Shown: positions 44,112-52,500 of the stretch, one piece after another
How the letters are laid out: each line of letters starts with the position of its first letter
Numbering within the stretch: position 1 is the first letter of the stretch
From: CAZNPH01 sp964574985
GTDB lineage: Bacteria > Bacteroidota > Bacteroidia > Bacteroidales > SM23-62
NCBI GenBank assembly: GCA_964574985.1
Contig: CAZNPH010000013.1
Coordinates: forward strand, 1-64,000
Direction of reading: 5' to 3'
Length of the DNA stretch: 64,000 bases
The notes under the pieces: model-generated
What the model was told of the DNA's origin: nothing
Seen by the model: only the letters and a program-made list of their open reading frames with translations
Database searches by the model: none
Position numbers and translations under genes: made by a program

Positions 44112-44366
44112 ATGGCAAAAGAAAAAGTGATCAAAGTGATTGACGGGGACACTTTCATAACAACCCGAAGAAAGAAACCGGTACGGCTGGCAAATGTAAA
44201 CACACCCGAAAAAAGGCAGAAGGGCTACGGTGCAGCAAAGTCAAAATTGCAAAAACTCATTCAGGACAAAGAAGTTCGCGTTGAGGTAGTAGCACGTGAT
44301 AAATTTGGCCGTGCTATTGCCAATGTATACATAGGCCGGGAATCGGTTAATAAGAAGATGAAATAA
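44112..44366 (+). CDS. Short thermonuclease (SNase)-like protein
   Basis: An 84-residue protein with the first part of a staphylococcal-nuclease fold: VIKVIDGDTF (Asp11, Asp13), RLANVNTPE (Arg25, Glu33; VNTPE replaces the common DTPE) and RDKFGRAIANVYI (Arg67). These match the metal-binding and catalytic Asp, Arg and Glu positions. It stops after VNKKMK, where family members normally continue 30-60 residues, so it is either a minimal form or truncated by TAA 44364. ATG 44112 is preferred over an earlier in-frame start at 44073, which lies in the promoter. Confidence 0.65.
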   Translation: MAKEKVIKVIDGDTFITTRRKKPVRLANVNTPEKRQKGYGAAKSKLQKLIQDKEVRVEVVARDKFGRAIANVYIGRESVNKKMK

Positions 44367-44401
44367 TATTGTATAACGGATTTTGGCAAGCAAACAGGTG
44401 A

Positions 44402-44598
44402 AATCTTGATTGCCCTGAGTGCAAACGACAAATTATGGTATCCTTAGAGCATGTTGCAAGTGAAGACCTTATACGATATGCAACTGTGGTAAGGAAAATT
44501 ATTCACAGGGCAGCAAGGCCACAAACAAAAAGCCTATCAGGGATATAAACAAGTCGTTCAAAAACCTTGAAAGAGCGTATAGGAAATTGGGCAGGTAG
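44402..44598 (+). pseudogene. Degenerate zinc-ribbon-like small gene
   Basis: Two overlapping frames carry plausible protein. One reads NLDCPECKRQIMVSLEH. The other reads RPYTICNCGKENYSQGSKAT then NKKPIRDINKSFKNLERAYR then KLGR, ending at TAG 44598. A frame change and a stop separate them. The CPEC and CNCG pairs would form one zinc site if joined. It lies between the nuclease-like gene and the methyltransferase. The evidence is suggestive only; the whole 44367-44634 stretch has no intact gene. Confidence 0.35.
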
Positions 44599-44634
44599 AT
44601 ACGTAACCGATTTATTTAACGGGCTTTTAGAACT

Positions 44635-45957
44635 ATGTTGATAAATCAAAAAGCAATCTCCAATATTTTCTGGGAAACAACATGTACTTTTGAAAACAAT
44701 ATGCCGGTAAAATACTCAGAAATAAAAAAGCAGTTGCTGCTTAAAAAAATCAGTGAATTTGAGGATGGTGCTGCTGCTTTAACGCACTACTGGCAAAGTA
44801 ACGGGGAAAATTCGGGAAGATATTTCAGGAAAGATGCGGAAGCGTTTTTGCAGATAACCGCAGAACCGGATTTTCATTACGAACTACCCTTTGAGTATGA
44901 CGTTCCTTTTCCCCCTGTACTGTATCCCGATTTTACTTTTATTGATTTGTTTGCCGGAATAGGCGGCTTCCGTATCGCTTTTCAGGAGCAGAACGGAAAG
45001 TGTGTTTTCAGTTCTGAGTGGAACAATTACGCGAAGAAAACCTACGAGGCGAATTTTGGCGAGGTGCCTTTTGGCGATATTACCAAAATAGACGAAAGCA
45101 AGATTCCCGATCATGATATTTTGCTTGCCGGGTTTCCATGCCAGCCATTCAGCATTGCGGGTGTGAGCAAAAAGAATGCGCTCGGCAGGCAGCACGGCTT
45201 TCTTGATAAAACGCAGGGCACTCTGTTTTTTGACATAGCACGAATTATTGACTCAAAGAAGCCAAAAGCATTTCTTCTGGAAAACGTGAAGAACCTGAAA
45301 TCGCATGAAAAGGGCAATACATACAGGGTAATTGAAGAAACCCTGAAAGAATTGGGCTATCATGTTTTCAGCAGGATACTGGACGCACGGCATTATGTTC
45401 CGCAACACCGTGAACGAATTTTTATTACCGGATTCAGTAAGGAGCATTTTGGTGAAACCTTTCGGTTTTCATTTCCGGAACCACCGGAGCGCAAGCCGAA
45501 ATTCCGTGATATTCTTGAATGCAATCCTGACCCGAAATACACTTTGACCAATCATCTTTGGAACTATTTGCAGGAATACGCCAGGAAGCACAAGGCAAAA
45601 GGCAACGGTTTCGGTTTTGGCATGACTGACTTGAACGGGGTGGCTCGAACATTGAGCGCCAGGTATTACAAAGATGGTTCGGAGATAATGATACCCCAGG
45701 GCAAAGGCAATAACCCGAGACGTTTGACACCGGAGGAGTGCAAAAGGTTGATGGGTTTCCCGGTAAAATTTACAATTAAGAATATCGGGGTTTCAGATAC
45801 ACAGTTGTACAGGCAGTTTGGTAATTCGGTTGCTGTTCCGGTTGTGCAGGCTATGGCTGCTGCCATGATGGAAGTTATCGAGCCGCATGGTAAACAAAAG
45901 ACGGAAAAGCAACAACAAAAAAAAGATCGGGAGAAAGTGCCCTGGGGCGAAGAATGA
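44635..45957 (+). CDS. DNA (cytosine-5-)-methyltransferase, Dcm/M.EcoRII type
   Basis: A 440-residue modification enzyme that methylates a cytosine within its recognition site and protects DNA from the partner nuclease. Motif I FIDLFAGIGGFRIAFQ binds AdoMet; motif IV AGFPCQPFS carries the catalytic Cys169; ENVKNLKSHEKGNTYRV is motif VI; QHRERIFITGF is motif VIII; RRLTPEECKRLMGFP lies in the recognition/motif IX region; and RQFGNSVAVPVV is motif X. The N-terminal extension (residues 24-90) is typical of Dcm and M.EcoRII. ATG 44701 is an alternative start. The gene converges on vsr with a 13-bp gap. EcoRII/Dcm enzymes recognise CCWGG; the exact site here is inferred, not seen. Confidence 0.93.
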   Translation: MLINQKAISNIFWETTCTFENNMPVKYSEIKKQLLLKKISEFEDGAAALTHYWQSNGENSGRYFRKDAEAFLQITAEPDFHYELPFEYDVPFPPVLYPDFTFIDLFAGIGGFRIAFQEQNGKCVFSSEWNNYAKKTYEANFGEVPFGDITKIDESKIPDHDILLAGFPCQPFSIAGVSKKNALGRQHGFLDKTQGTLFFDIARIIDSKKPKAFLLENVKNLKSHEKGNTYRVIEETLKELGYHVFSRILDARHYVPQHRERIFITGFSKEHFGETFRFSFPEPPERKPKFRDILECNPDPKYTLTNHLWNYLQEYARKHKAKGNGFGFGMTDLNGVARTLSARYYKDGSEIMIPQGKGNNPRRLTPEECKRLMGFPVKFTIKNIGVSDTQLYRQFGNSVAVPVVQAMAAAMMEVIEPHGKQKTEKQQQKKDREKVPWGEE

Positions 45958-45970
45958 AGATTTAAAAGCA

Positions 45971-46387
45971 TTAGCCCCTGAGTTTTTCAATCAACTTTTC
46001 AAGGGTTTTCTGGCGTTTATCTCTCTTTAATTCACATTCCCAAATTGTGATAATGTTCCAGCCTTCTTTTTGAAGGGCTTTGATGCTTTCCCTGTCTTTT
46101 TCCTTGTTCCGGTTGATTTTGTCAAGCCACCATTGGGTGCGGGTTTTAGGGACAACAAAGTATTTACAGTCCTTGTGCCCGTGCCAGAAACAACCGTGTA
46201 TTAAAATAACCGTGTTGTATTTCTTCAGCACAATATCGGGCTTCCCGGGAAGTTTTTTGTCGTGAAGTCGATACCGGAAACCGTTAGCGTGGAGATATTT
46301 ACGTACCAGAATTTCAGGTTGTGTGTCCCTGGCCCTGATTTGGCTCATGTTGTATGAGCGTACTTTCGGTTCGTGTACATCTGCCAT
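45971..46387 (-). CDS. vsr: Very short patch repair endonuclease Vsr
   Basis: A 138-residue endonuclease that nicks next to T:G mismatches made when 5-methylcytosine in the methyltransferase site deaminates. VRSYNMSQIRARDTQPE is the N-terminal DNA-binding part. Asp51 in GKPDIVL, and His64, His69 and His71 in IHGCFWHGH match the catalytic and zinc positions of E. coli Vsr. WNIITIWECELK is the C-terminal core. It overlaps the restriction enzyme stop by 1 bp (TGATG), so both are made from one transcript. A vsr beside a C5 methyltransferase is the expected pairing. Confidence 0.95.
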   Translation of the reverse strand: MADVHEPKVRSYNMSQIRARDTQPEILVRKYLHANGFRYRLHDKKLPGKPDIVLKKYNTVILIHGCFWHGHKDCKYFVVPKTRTQWWLDKINRNKEKDRESIKALQKEGWNIITIWECELKRDKRQKTLEKLIEKLRG

Positions 46388-47601
46388 CAGATTTGATATT
46401 GCTTTTCCCGAATTATCCCAACAAAGTCAGAAAGTGTTATCAGGTTTTCCTGTTGTTCTTCCGTGTATGTTTCCATAAGCTGTTGCGGAATTACAAGCTG
46501 TAAGTTTTGGGCAATCATTTCATCTGTTTGGTTTTTGCTTATGGAAGGTTCAAGCGTAATCAGGTGCTTGTTTTCAATGCGGTCTGCTTCTGCCAGAACC
46601 TGCCGCCAACGTTCTTTTGCAGAGGTTTTAACGCCAAGCATGGTCAACAGTTGTGTCGCAAACCCTGTATCGTGATAATATCTTATGCCCGGAAAGAGAA
46701 AATCGGGCTTGTTGTTCCGTTCAGTTCTTGCCCCTCTTGAGTATTGAATTTCACTGGTGTCAAAGATGTGTGCCAGATGATTCTCAAACGCAAAACCGGC
46801 TCTTGATTTTCTTCTGTTCTGAACGCTTAAAGAGAAGGAAATAAACTCATCAACATCGGTTCCCTGTGCACCGAAACCCTGTTGTAACCTTTGGGCCACT
46901 ATGTGTTTTTCTAGTGTTTTGAAAAGCAGTTCTTCCCGTTCCAGCCAAGCCATCAGGGCATTGTCGGGTTCCTCCATTGGCGATACATCAGTGAGTGTGG
47001 AACGTGCATAAGCAGAGAACTTAGCGGTTGCCGGGAAACCGGCATCAAACAAGTTAATGAGTTCTTCCAGAAAGTCAGGTGCAGTGTCAGGAACTTCGAA
47101 TCCCAACGATGTAATAATGTAACGCCCTGCAAAGTTGAGTTCTGTATCTTTTTCGGTAAAGTCTCGGATAACGAATTTTTCCCCCACCTCTGCAAGACCA
47201 AAAAGCCATAATAACTGCTGCTCGGATGTGGAACCCCGAGGGGCAACAACTACCGCCAGTTTGTTTTCACCGATTTGCCCGATTACGACCAAATCACCGG
47301 CAACAGCTGCGTCAATTACAGGATTGGTGGAATAGTAAAGCCTGTATTCAGTTCTTTCAGGATGGTTCTTACGGGCATCATACCATGTCAGCAGCTTCCC
47401 GGACTCTTTAACAATTTTTTCTTCATCATCCGTCATGTATATGAAATACCCCTGAAAATTGATTCTTTCTGTGCCAAATATTTTCTTAAACTCTGCTATT
47501 CCATTGAATTCATGCTGATTTGAAACGTCCGGGGTTACTTCTACATCGCTTAGTCGTTTAGCTCCTATTCCTGTGAAATACTTTGATAATGGACTTAGCA
47601 T
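46387..47601 (-). CDS. EcoRII-type restriction endonuclease
   Basis: A 404-residue type II (IIE-like) restriction enzyme. The N-terminal half (about 1-200) fits the EcoRII effector-binding domain region. The C-terminal half shows the nuclease core: AGFAFENHLAHIFDTSEIQY, ERNNKPDFLFPGIRYYHD, MLGVKTSAKERWRQVLAEAD and NKHLITLEPSISKNQTDEMI, with the PD..K-type acidic and lysine residues. QLVIPQQLMETY closes the domain. The start at ATG 47601 is chosen over TTG 47607. It precedes vsr on the same transcript and faces the methyltransferase. EcoRII cuts CCWGG, which suggests but does not prove the same site here. Confidence 0.9.
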   Translation of the reverse strand: MLSPLSKYFTGIGAKRLSDVEVTPDVSNQHEFNGIAEFKKIFGTERINFQGYFIYMTDDEEKIVKESGKLLTWYDARKNHPERTEYRLYYSTNPVIDAAVAGDLVVIGQIGENKLAVVVAPRGSTSEQQLLWLFGLAEVGEKFVIRDFTEKDTELNFAGRYIITSLGFEVPDTAPDFLEELINLFDAGFPATAKFSAYARSTLTDVSPMEEPDNALMAWLEREELLFKTLEKHIVAQRLQQGFGAQGTDVDEFISFSLSVQNRRKSRAGFAFENHLAHIFDTSEIQYSRGARTERNNKPDFLFPGIRYYHDTGFATQLLTMLGVKTSAKERWRQVLAEADRIENKHLITLEPSISKNQTDEMIAQNLQLVIPQQLMETYTEEQQENLITLSDFVGIIREKQYQI

Positions 47602-48070
47602 AATCAATCACAAATTTACATTTAAAATGGATAATTAATAATTTGTGTGTGGGCTGGCAAAAACAGTAGATTTTGCATGTTTGACGAAGGCGGTCAGATT
47701 TTTGGCTATATTTTTTCACAGCTAAAAGCACATGACTTACAAATTGGCTCGTTCTACTCAGGCAAAATCAAATAAAAATTTCTTTATGCATTGACCCTTA
47801 TTCTTTTTAGTCGTCCGTTTTCGTAGGATTTCGGGTTAGTACGGCCTTGTCAACCGTGATATAGTACTTTTTTTATTGACTTTCCGGAATCAGTAATTAT
47901 CAGAAGAGCATAATCTATCATGGAAAGAAGTCATTCGGTTGCTTTCGTTAAGATACAACGTGTTGCTGATACGGTGCGGTAAAGTTATCTGTCAGCAGGG
48001 CAATGTCTTTTAGTGAGAAAGTGTCCTTATTATTTTTTAATTTCTTTATCGGCTATTGTAGCTAAGGGTC
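47602..48070. other. AT-rich end of the island without a supported gene
   Basis: About 470 bp between the restriction gene start and the lpd stop. No open frame of convincing length or family resemblance is seen on either strand. It should contain the promoter for the restriction gene (minus strand) and the island border just before 48078. Confidence 0.6.
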
Positions 48071-49462
48071 TTATAGATGTATCACCTCTCCGAAGGCGGC
48101 TGCAGAGGCTTCCATGATGGCTTCGGACATGGTGGGATGGGGGTGAACGGACTTGATCATTTCGTGCCCGGTGGTTTCCAGGTTCCTGGCCACCACCGCT
48201 TCAGCGATCATTTCGGTTACATTGGCCCCGATCATATGGGCCCCGAGCAATTCCCCGTATCCGGCATCGTATATCATCTTGACGAATCCTTCTTTTTGTC
48301 CGGCGGCATTGGCCTTTCCCGATGCGGTATACGGGAATTTGCCAACCCTGATCTCGTATCCGGCTTCCCTGGCCTGCTTCTCCGTCATACCCACAGAGGC
48401 GATTTCCGGACTGGTATAGGTGCAGGCGGGAATGTTGTCATAACGGACAGGCGACGGATCGAGTCCGGCCAGCTTTTCCACACACAATATCCCTTCAGCC
48501 GAAGCTTTATGGGCCAGGGCCGGACCGGGGACCACATCGCCGATGGCATATATGTCATCCACACTGGTTTTCATGAATTCATCCACCCGTATCCTGCCGT
48601 CTTTCAGCTCCACACCCGCCTCTTCGAGTCCGGCCCCCTCCGTATTGGGAGTAATGCCCACAGCAGATAGCACAATGTCGGTCTCCACCGTTTCTTTTCC
48701 CTTCGGGGTACTGACCACAGATTTGCATTTGCCGTTTTTGGTATCGACCGATTCGACGGTGGATCCGGTGTAAATCTTCATGCCGGATTTTTTGAAGGAG
48801 CGCTCCAGCTGACTGGACACTTCTTCATCTTCCAGGGGCACTACATTGGGAAGATATTCGACCAGGGTCACCCGGGCACCCAGGGCCTGATAAAAATAGG
48901 CAAACTCGCTGCCGATGGCTCCGGATCCCAACACCAGCATGGATTCCGGAAGCTTGTCCAGGGACATGGCCTTCCGGTAGCCGATGATCTTTTCCCCGTC
49001 CTGTTTCAGGTTGGGCAGTTCTCTTGAACGTGCGCCGGTGGCAATGATAATACTGCCGCACTTGTATTCTGTTTTTTTCCCGTCCTGATCCTCCACTTCC
49101 ACTTTCCCTTTACCGCTGATCCTGCCTGTACCCTTTAGTACCCCGACTTTGTTCTTCTTAAACAGATATTGTACTCCCTTGCTCATTTTTCCGGCCACTT
49201 CACGGCTTCTTTTCACCATCCCGGCAAAATCAGGAGTTGCCTCTCCTTTCAGCTGAATGCCGTAATCCCCGGCATGGTTGATATATTCAAGGACCTGGGC
49301 GCTTTTCAGCAATGCTTTTGTGGGGATGCATCCCCAGTTCAGGCATACTCCCCCGAGGGATTCACGTTCCACAACGCCGACTTTCATACCGAGCTGTGCG
49401 GCACGGATGGCAGCCACATAGCCTCCCGGGCCGCTGCCGATGATGATGATGTCATAATCCAT
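48071..49462 (-). CDS. lpdA: Dihydrolipoyl dehydrogenase
   Basis: A 463-residue flavoprotein that reoxidises dihydrolipoamide in 2-oxoacid dehydrogenase complexes or the glycine cleavage system. IIIIGSGPGGYVAAIRAAQL binds FAD; the redox-active disulfide is GGVCLNWGCIPTK (Cys40/Cys45); LVLGSGAIGSEFAYFY binds NAD; HPHPTMSEAIMEASAAAFGE holds the catalytic His-Glu pair near the C-terminus. ATG 49462 is preferred over an upstream in-frame start at 49516, because it begins directly with the FAD fold. The last 50 bp of coding sequence are repeated at 43140-43189, where an island has inserted. Confidence 0.96.
   Translation of the reverse strand: MDYDIIIIGSGPGGYVAAIRAAQLGMKVGVVERESLGGVCLNWGCIPTKALLKSAQVLEYINHAGDYGIQLKGEATPDFAGMVKRSREVAGKMSKGVQYLFKKNKVGVLKGTGRISGKGKVEVEDQDGKKTEYKCGSIIIATGARSRELPNLKQDGEKIIGYRKAMSLDKLPESMLVLGSGAIGSEFAYFYQALGARVTLVEYLPNVVPLEDEEVSSQLERSFKKSGMKIYTGSTVESVDTKNGKCKSVVSTPKGKETVETDIVLSAVGITPNTEGAGLEEAGVELKDGRIRVDEFMKTSVDDIYAIGDVVPGPALAHKASAEGILCVEKLAGLDPSPVRYDNIPACTYTSPEIASVGMTEKQAREAGYEIRVGKFPYTASGKANAAGQKEGFVKMIYDAGYGELLGAHMIGANVTEMIAEAVVARNLETTGHEMIKSVHPHPTMSEAIMEASAAAFGEVIHL
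48078..48127. repeat. 50-bp direct repeat, copy inside the lpd 3' end
   Basis: It is identical to 43140-43189 in the same orientation, 4,938 bp away. Being within conserved lpd sequence, this position defines the original target, and the other copy is the duplicate. Confidence 0.92.
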
Positions 49463-49526
49463 AGATGTGATTTTGATTACTGGCAAATTTACCAGATTTT
49501 TTCGATCTGAAAACAAAGGAGGGGAA

Positions 49527-49556
49527 AAAGGCAGGTATAAACGGAAGCCTGCCTTT
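49527..49556. terminator. Hairpin terminator between lpd and the large T9SS gene
   Basis: AAAGGCAGG (49527-49535) and CCTGCCTTT (49548-49556) form a perfect 9-bp stem with a 12-nt loop. It is placed to end transcription of the T9SS gene (stop at 49560, minus strand). Confidence 0.7.
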
Positions 49557-49559
49557 ATT

Positions 49560-52500
49560 TTATTTGGTCAGGATCAGTTTCCTTGTGTATATCTGATCAC
49601 CGATGGTCAGTTTCACATACCAAAGTCCGCTGGTCACGGGCAATTCATCCGCACTCAGTGTGTAATGATATTCGCCCGGCTGCTGCACTTCGTTGGCCAA
49701 CTGACTGATCCGTGCACCCAGGATGTTGAATATCTCCATCCGCACGAATGCCGGTCTTTCAAGTGTATAGACCAAATTGGTGTTGTGCCGGAACGGATTC
49801 GGGAAGACGGCAAAACCATCCGGGTTTTCGGTCAGTTGCTCCACGCCCGTGCTCTGGAGCCGGTTGTCCTCCAGATTGGATAATGAATGGCTGAAAGGTC
49901 CTGAATCGGCTTTCTTTCCGTCATTAACCGTCAGTACGCACGGGGTGGGCTTGACCCCGGCAATCCTGTACCAGCGTTTGCCGGCCAGAGCATCCGGTTC
50001 GGTATCTGTAAACCGGTTGGAACTGCCCGATACCGTATCAACGGGAGAAAGGCTTGCCGTATCGCTGCCCCTGTAAATGATGTAGCTGTTGAACTTCATG
50101 TCTCCGTTCTCCACTTTATATTCACCCCAGTTCATATTCACCCCTTCGACCGAACTGACATACTGAAGCAGCAATGTTTTGTGATAAGGGCTCTTGGCAG
50201 ATTCCCTGCCGCATGTATCCACCACGGATATCTTGTACAGGTGCTGTTTGTTTCTGGGCTCGGAGCCCATGTCCACGAATATACTCAGGCTGTCGGCATC
50301 CACGTTTCCGATCAGTGTGTATACGTCGGTCACATTGCTTTCCCGGTAAATATTGTAGGAATCAATGCCCGGATCCTCCGTTTTCTCCCAGACCACCATA
50401 TTCTTGCCGGTCGCCAGGTCGATGGTGATCAGGCAGATGGTCTCATCCTCATAGGGATAGGCCACCGTGATCAGATTCGTATCCCGTTCGGCCACACAGT
50501 TGTTCTCGGTGACCTGAAGGGTGACCTTTTTGGTCTCTCCGGTGGCCCAGGCAACGTAGAACGGACCCTGCGGATTGGCAGCCGTATCCCCGTCAAGGAT
50601 GGTCCCCCCGTCCAGCGACCAGTCATAAGCCGCCGTGTTGGAAGCATTCCCTATATAGGAGATCTGTACCTGGTCATCTCCGCAAACCCGTTTTTTCATA
50701 AGGAAACTGGACTCGGGAATGGGATTGACCGAGATTTCCCGGGTGTTTGTGTCGGAACGGCATCCGTTCTCCTCAACCACGAATTTGAGATAGCGTACAC
50801 CTGCGGTATCCCAGCTTACCCGGAAGGAATCCACGGCCGGAGTACCTGCTGCATCGCCCAGATCCCATGTATAGGTTGCATTGTCCGAGGCATTGCCTGT
50901 ATAGCGGACCATGACATCGCCCGATCCACAAACGGTGGACGGTATGGTGAAATCCGCCGTGGGCACGGCAAATACACTGATGGTGTCTGTTGAATGACTC
51001 ATGCAGTTGCCCTGGATCACCTGCAAAGAAACAACTTTCTGGCCGGGATCATTCCATGAGATCTCATAGGGCCCTGAACCTGCGCCGGATATGGTATCTC
51101 CTCCGTCAAAGTCCCAGCTGAAAGTTGCACCCAGGGAATCAATGCCGTTGTAGGAAATGAATACAGGCGCATTCCCGCATACCGAATCCGGTATGCTGAA
51201 ATCAGATTGCGGAACGGGATCCACCGAAATATAACGGGTGCTGTCTTTCGAAGTACAACCGTCCTGTTCCACTCGCAGAGACACCTCTTTGAGTCCGTGC
51301 ACACCCCATCTGACCTTATACGGACCGGCGCCCGAACCTTCGATTATTTCCGCACCGTCAAAGTCCCAGGTGAAATTGCCGTTCCTGTAATCACCGGTAT
51401 AGAATACGTTGACCGTATCGGCCCCGCATACATAATCCTGTATGCTGTATTTCGAATCGGGTATCGGATTCACGGTAACCTCCACCGTATCCGTATTGGC
51501 ACAGCCCCGGGATCCGGTCACTTCCACGATGAACTGGGTGACGCCCAAAGGCGGAGTGGCTATGGGATTCTGAATCTCCAGATCATCCAGATACGGAGTA
51601 TCATACCATCTGTACAGCCCACCTCCCGAAGCCATTAACTGAACGGATCCCCCTTCACAAATGGCGGTGTCTTCCCCGGCCCGGGCATCCGGAAGCGGAT
51701 TGAAGGTAATTTCCACCGTATCGTAAGCGGAAACCCCGCAAAGGTTGGTGACCTCGACATGGCAGATTCCCGATTCGGTGACAGTCAGCCTGCCGGAAGC
51801 GGGACCCGAACCCCAGTCATAGGTGCAATTGACATTCTGGGCAAAAGTGTCGGCCACAAGCTCATAGACATCACCCGCACAGAATTCCTTGTCCTCACGC
51901 AGGTTCACCGTAGGATTCAGGCAACCGCCCGTGGCCGTACGCTGGATCGAACCGGAAGATCCGACTGCCCAGCCGTTATTTGCATCGATCATATTGATAT
52001 CAAATAATCTGTTTGGATTCTCAACTGATTGCTCATACCAGGTATATCCTCCGTCACTGGTTTTGATAATCTTTCCATCGGAACTGTAATGGCCGGCGAT
52101 CCAACCGTTCAGCGCATCAACAAAATCTATACTGTAATAACTCATGTCAGGCATGGAATAATCATCGATCTTTGTCCATGTATCCCCTCCGTTTTCAGTC
52201 TTCAGCAGAGACCGGTAGGAATTTCCGTTTTCGTAGGTGGAAACGGCAAATCCGGTATCCGCATTGACAAAATCAATGTCCCGTACCGTATAATCATCCG
52301 GTGTACTTTGCAAAGTCCATGTTTCTCCGGCATCTGTGGTTGAAATAATCACTCCTCCGGCCCCTCCGATCCAGCCGGTGGTATCGTTCACGTAGTATAT
52401 GCAAGAAAGATTTGCATCGGTTACCCTGTCCTCATCGTACTTCCAGTTTTGCTTTTCCCATGTCGCACCTCCGTCCCTGGTGATGGCAATTAGTCCGTCA

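Larger units (their letters stand above)
43190..48077. mobile_element. EcoRII-like restriction-modification island inserted at the 3' end of lpd
   Basis: An AT-richer block (22/60 GC in 46021-46080 against 35/60 in lpd 48421-48480) that lies exactly between the two 50-bp direct repeats. It holds an S24/LexA-like repressor, a short thermonuclease-like gene, a C5 methyltransferase, a Vsr endonuclease and an EcoRII-type restriction enzyme. No integrase or transposase is visible. The arrangement fits insertion with a long target duplication, a pattern described for restriction-modification units in other bacteria. A lost integrase or trans-acting recombinase is the alternative. The intact lpd keeps its own stop codon. 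The 43190-43398 stretch has no gene I can support. Confidence 0.8.
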
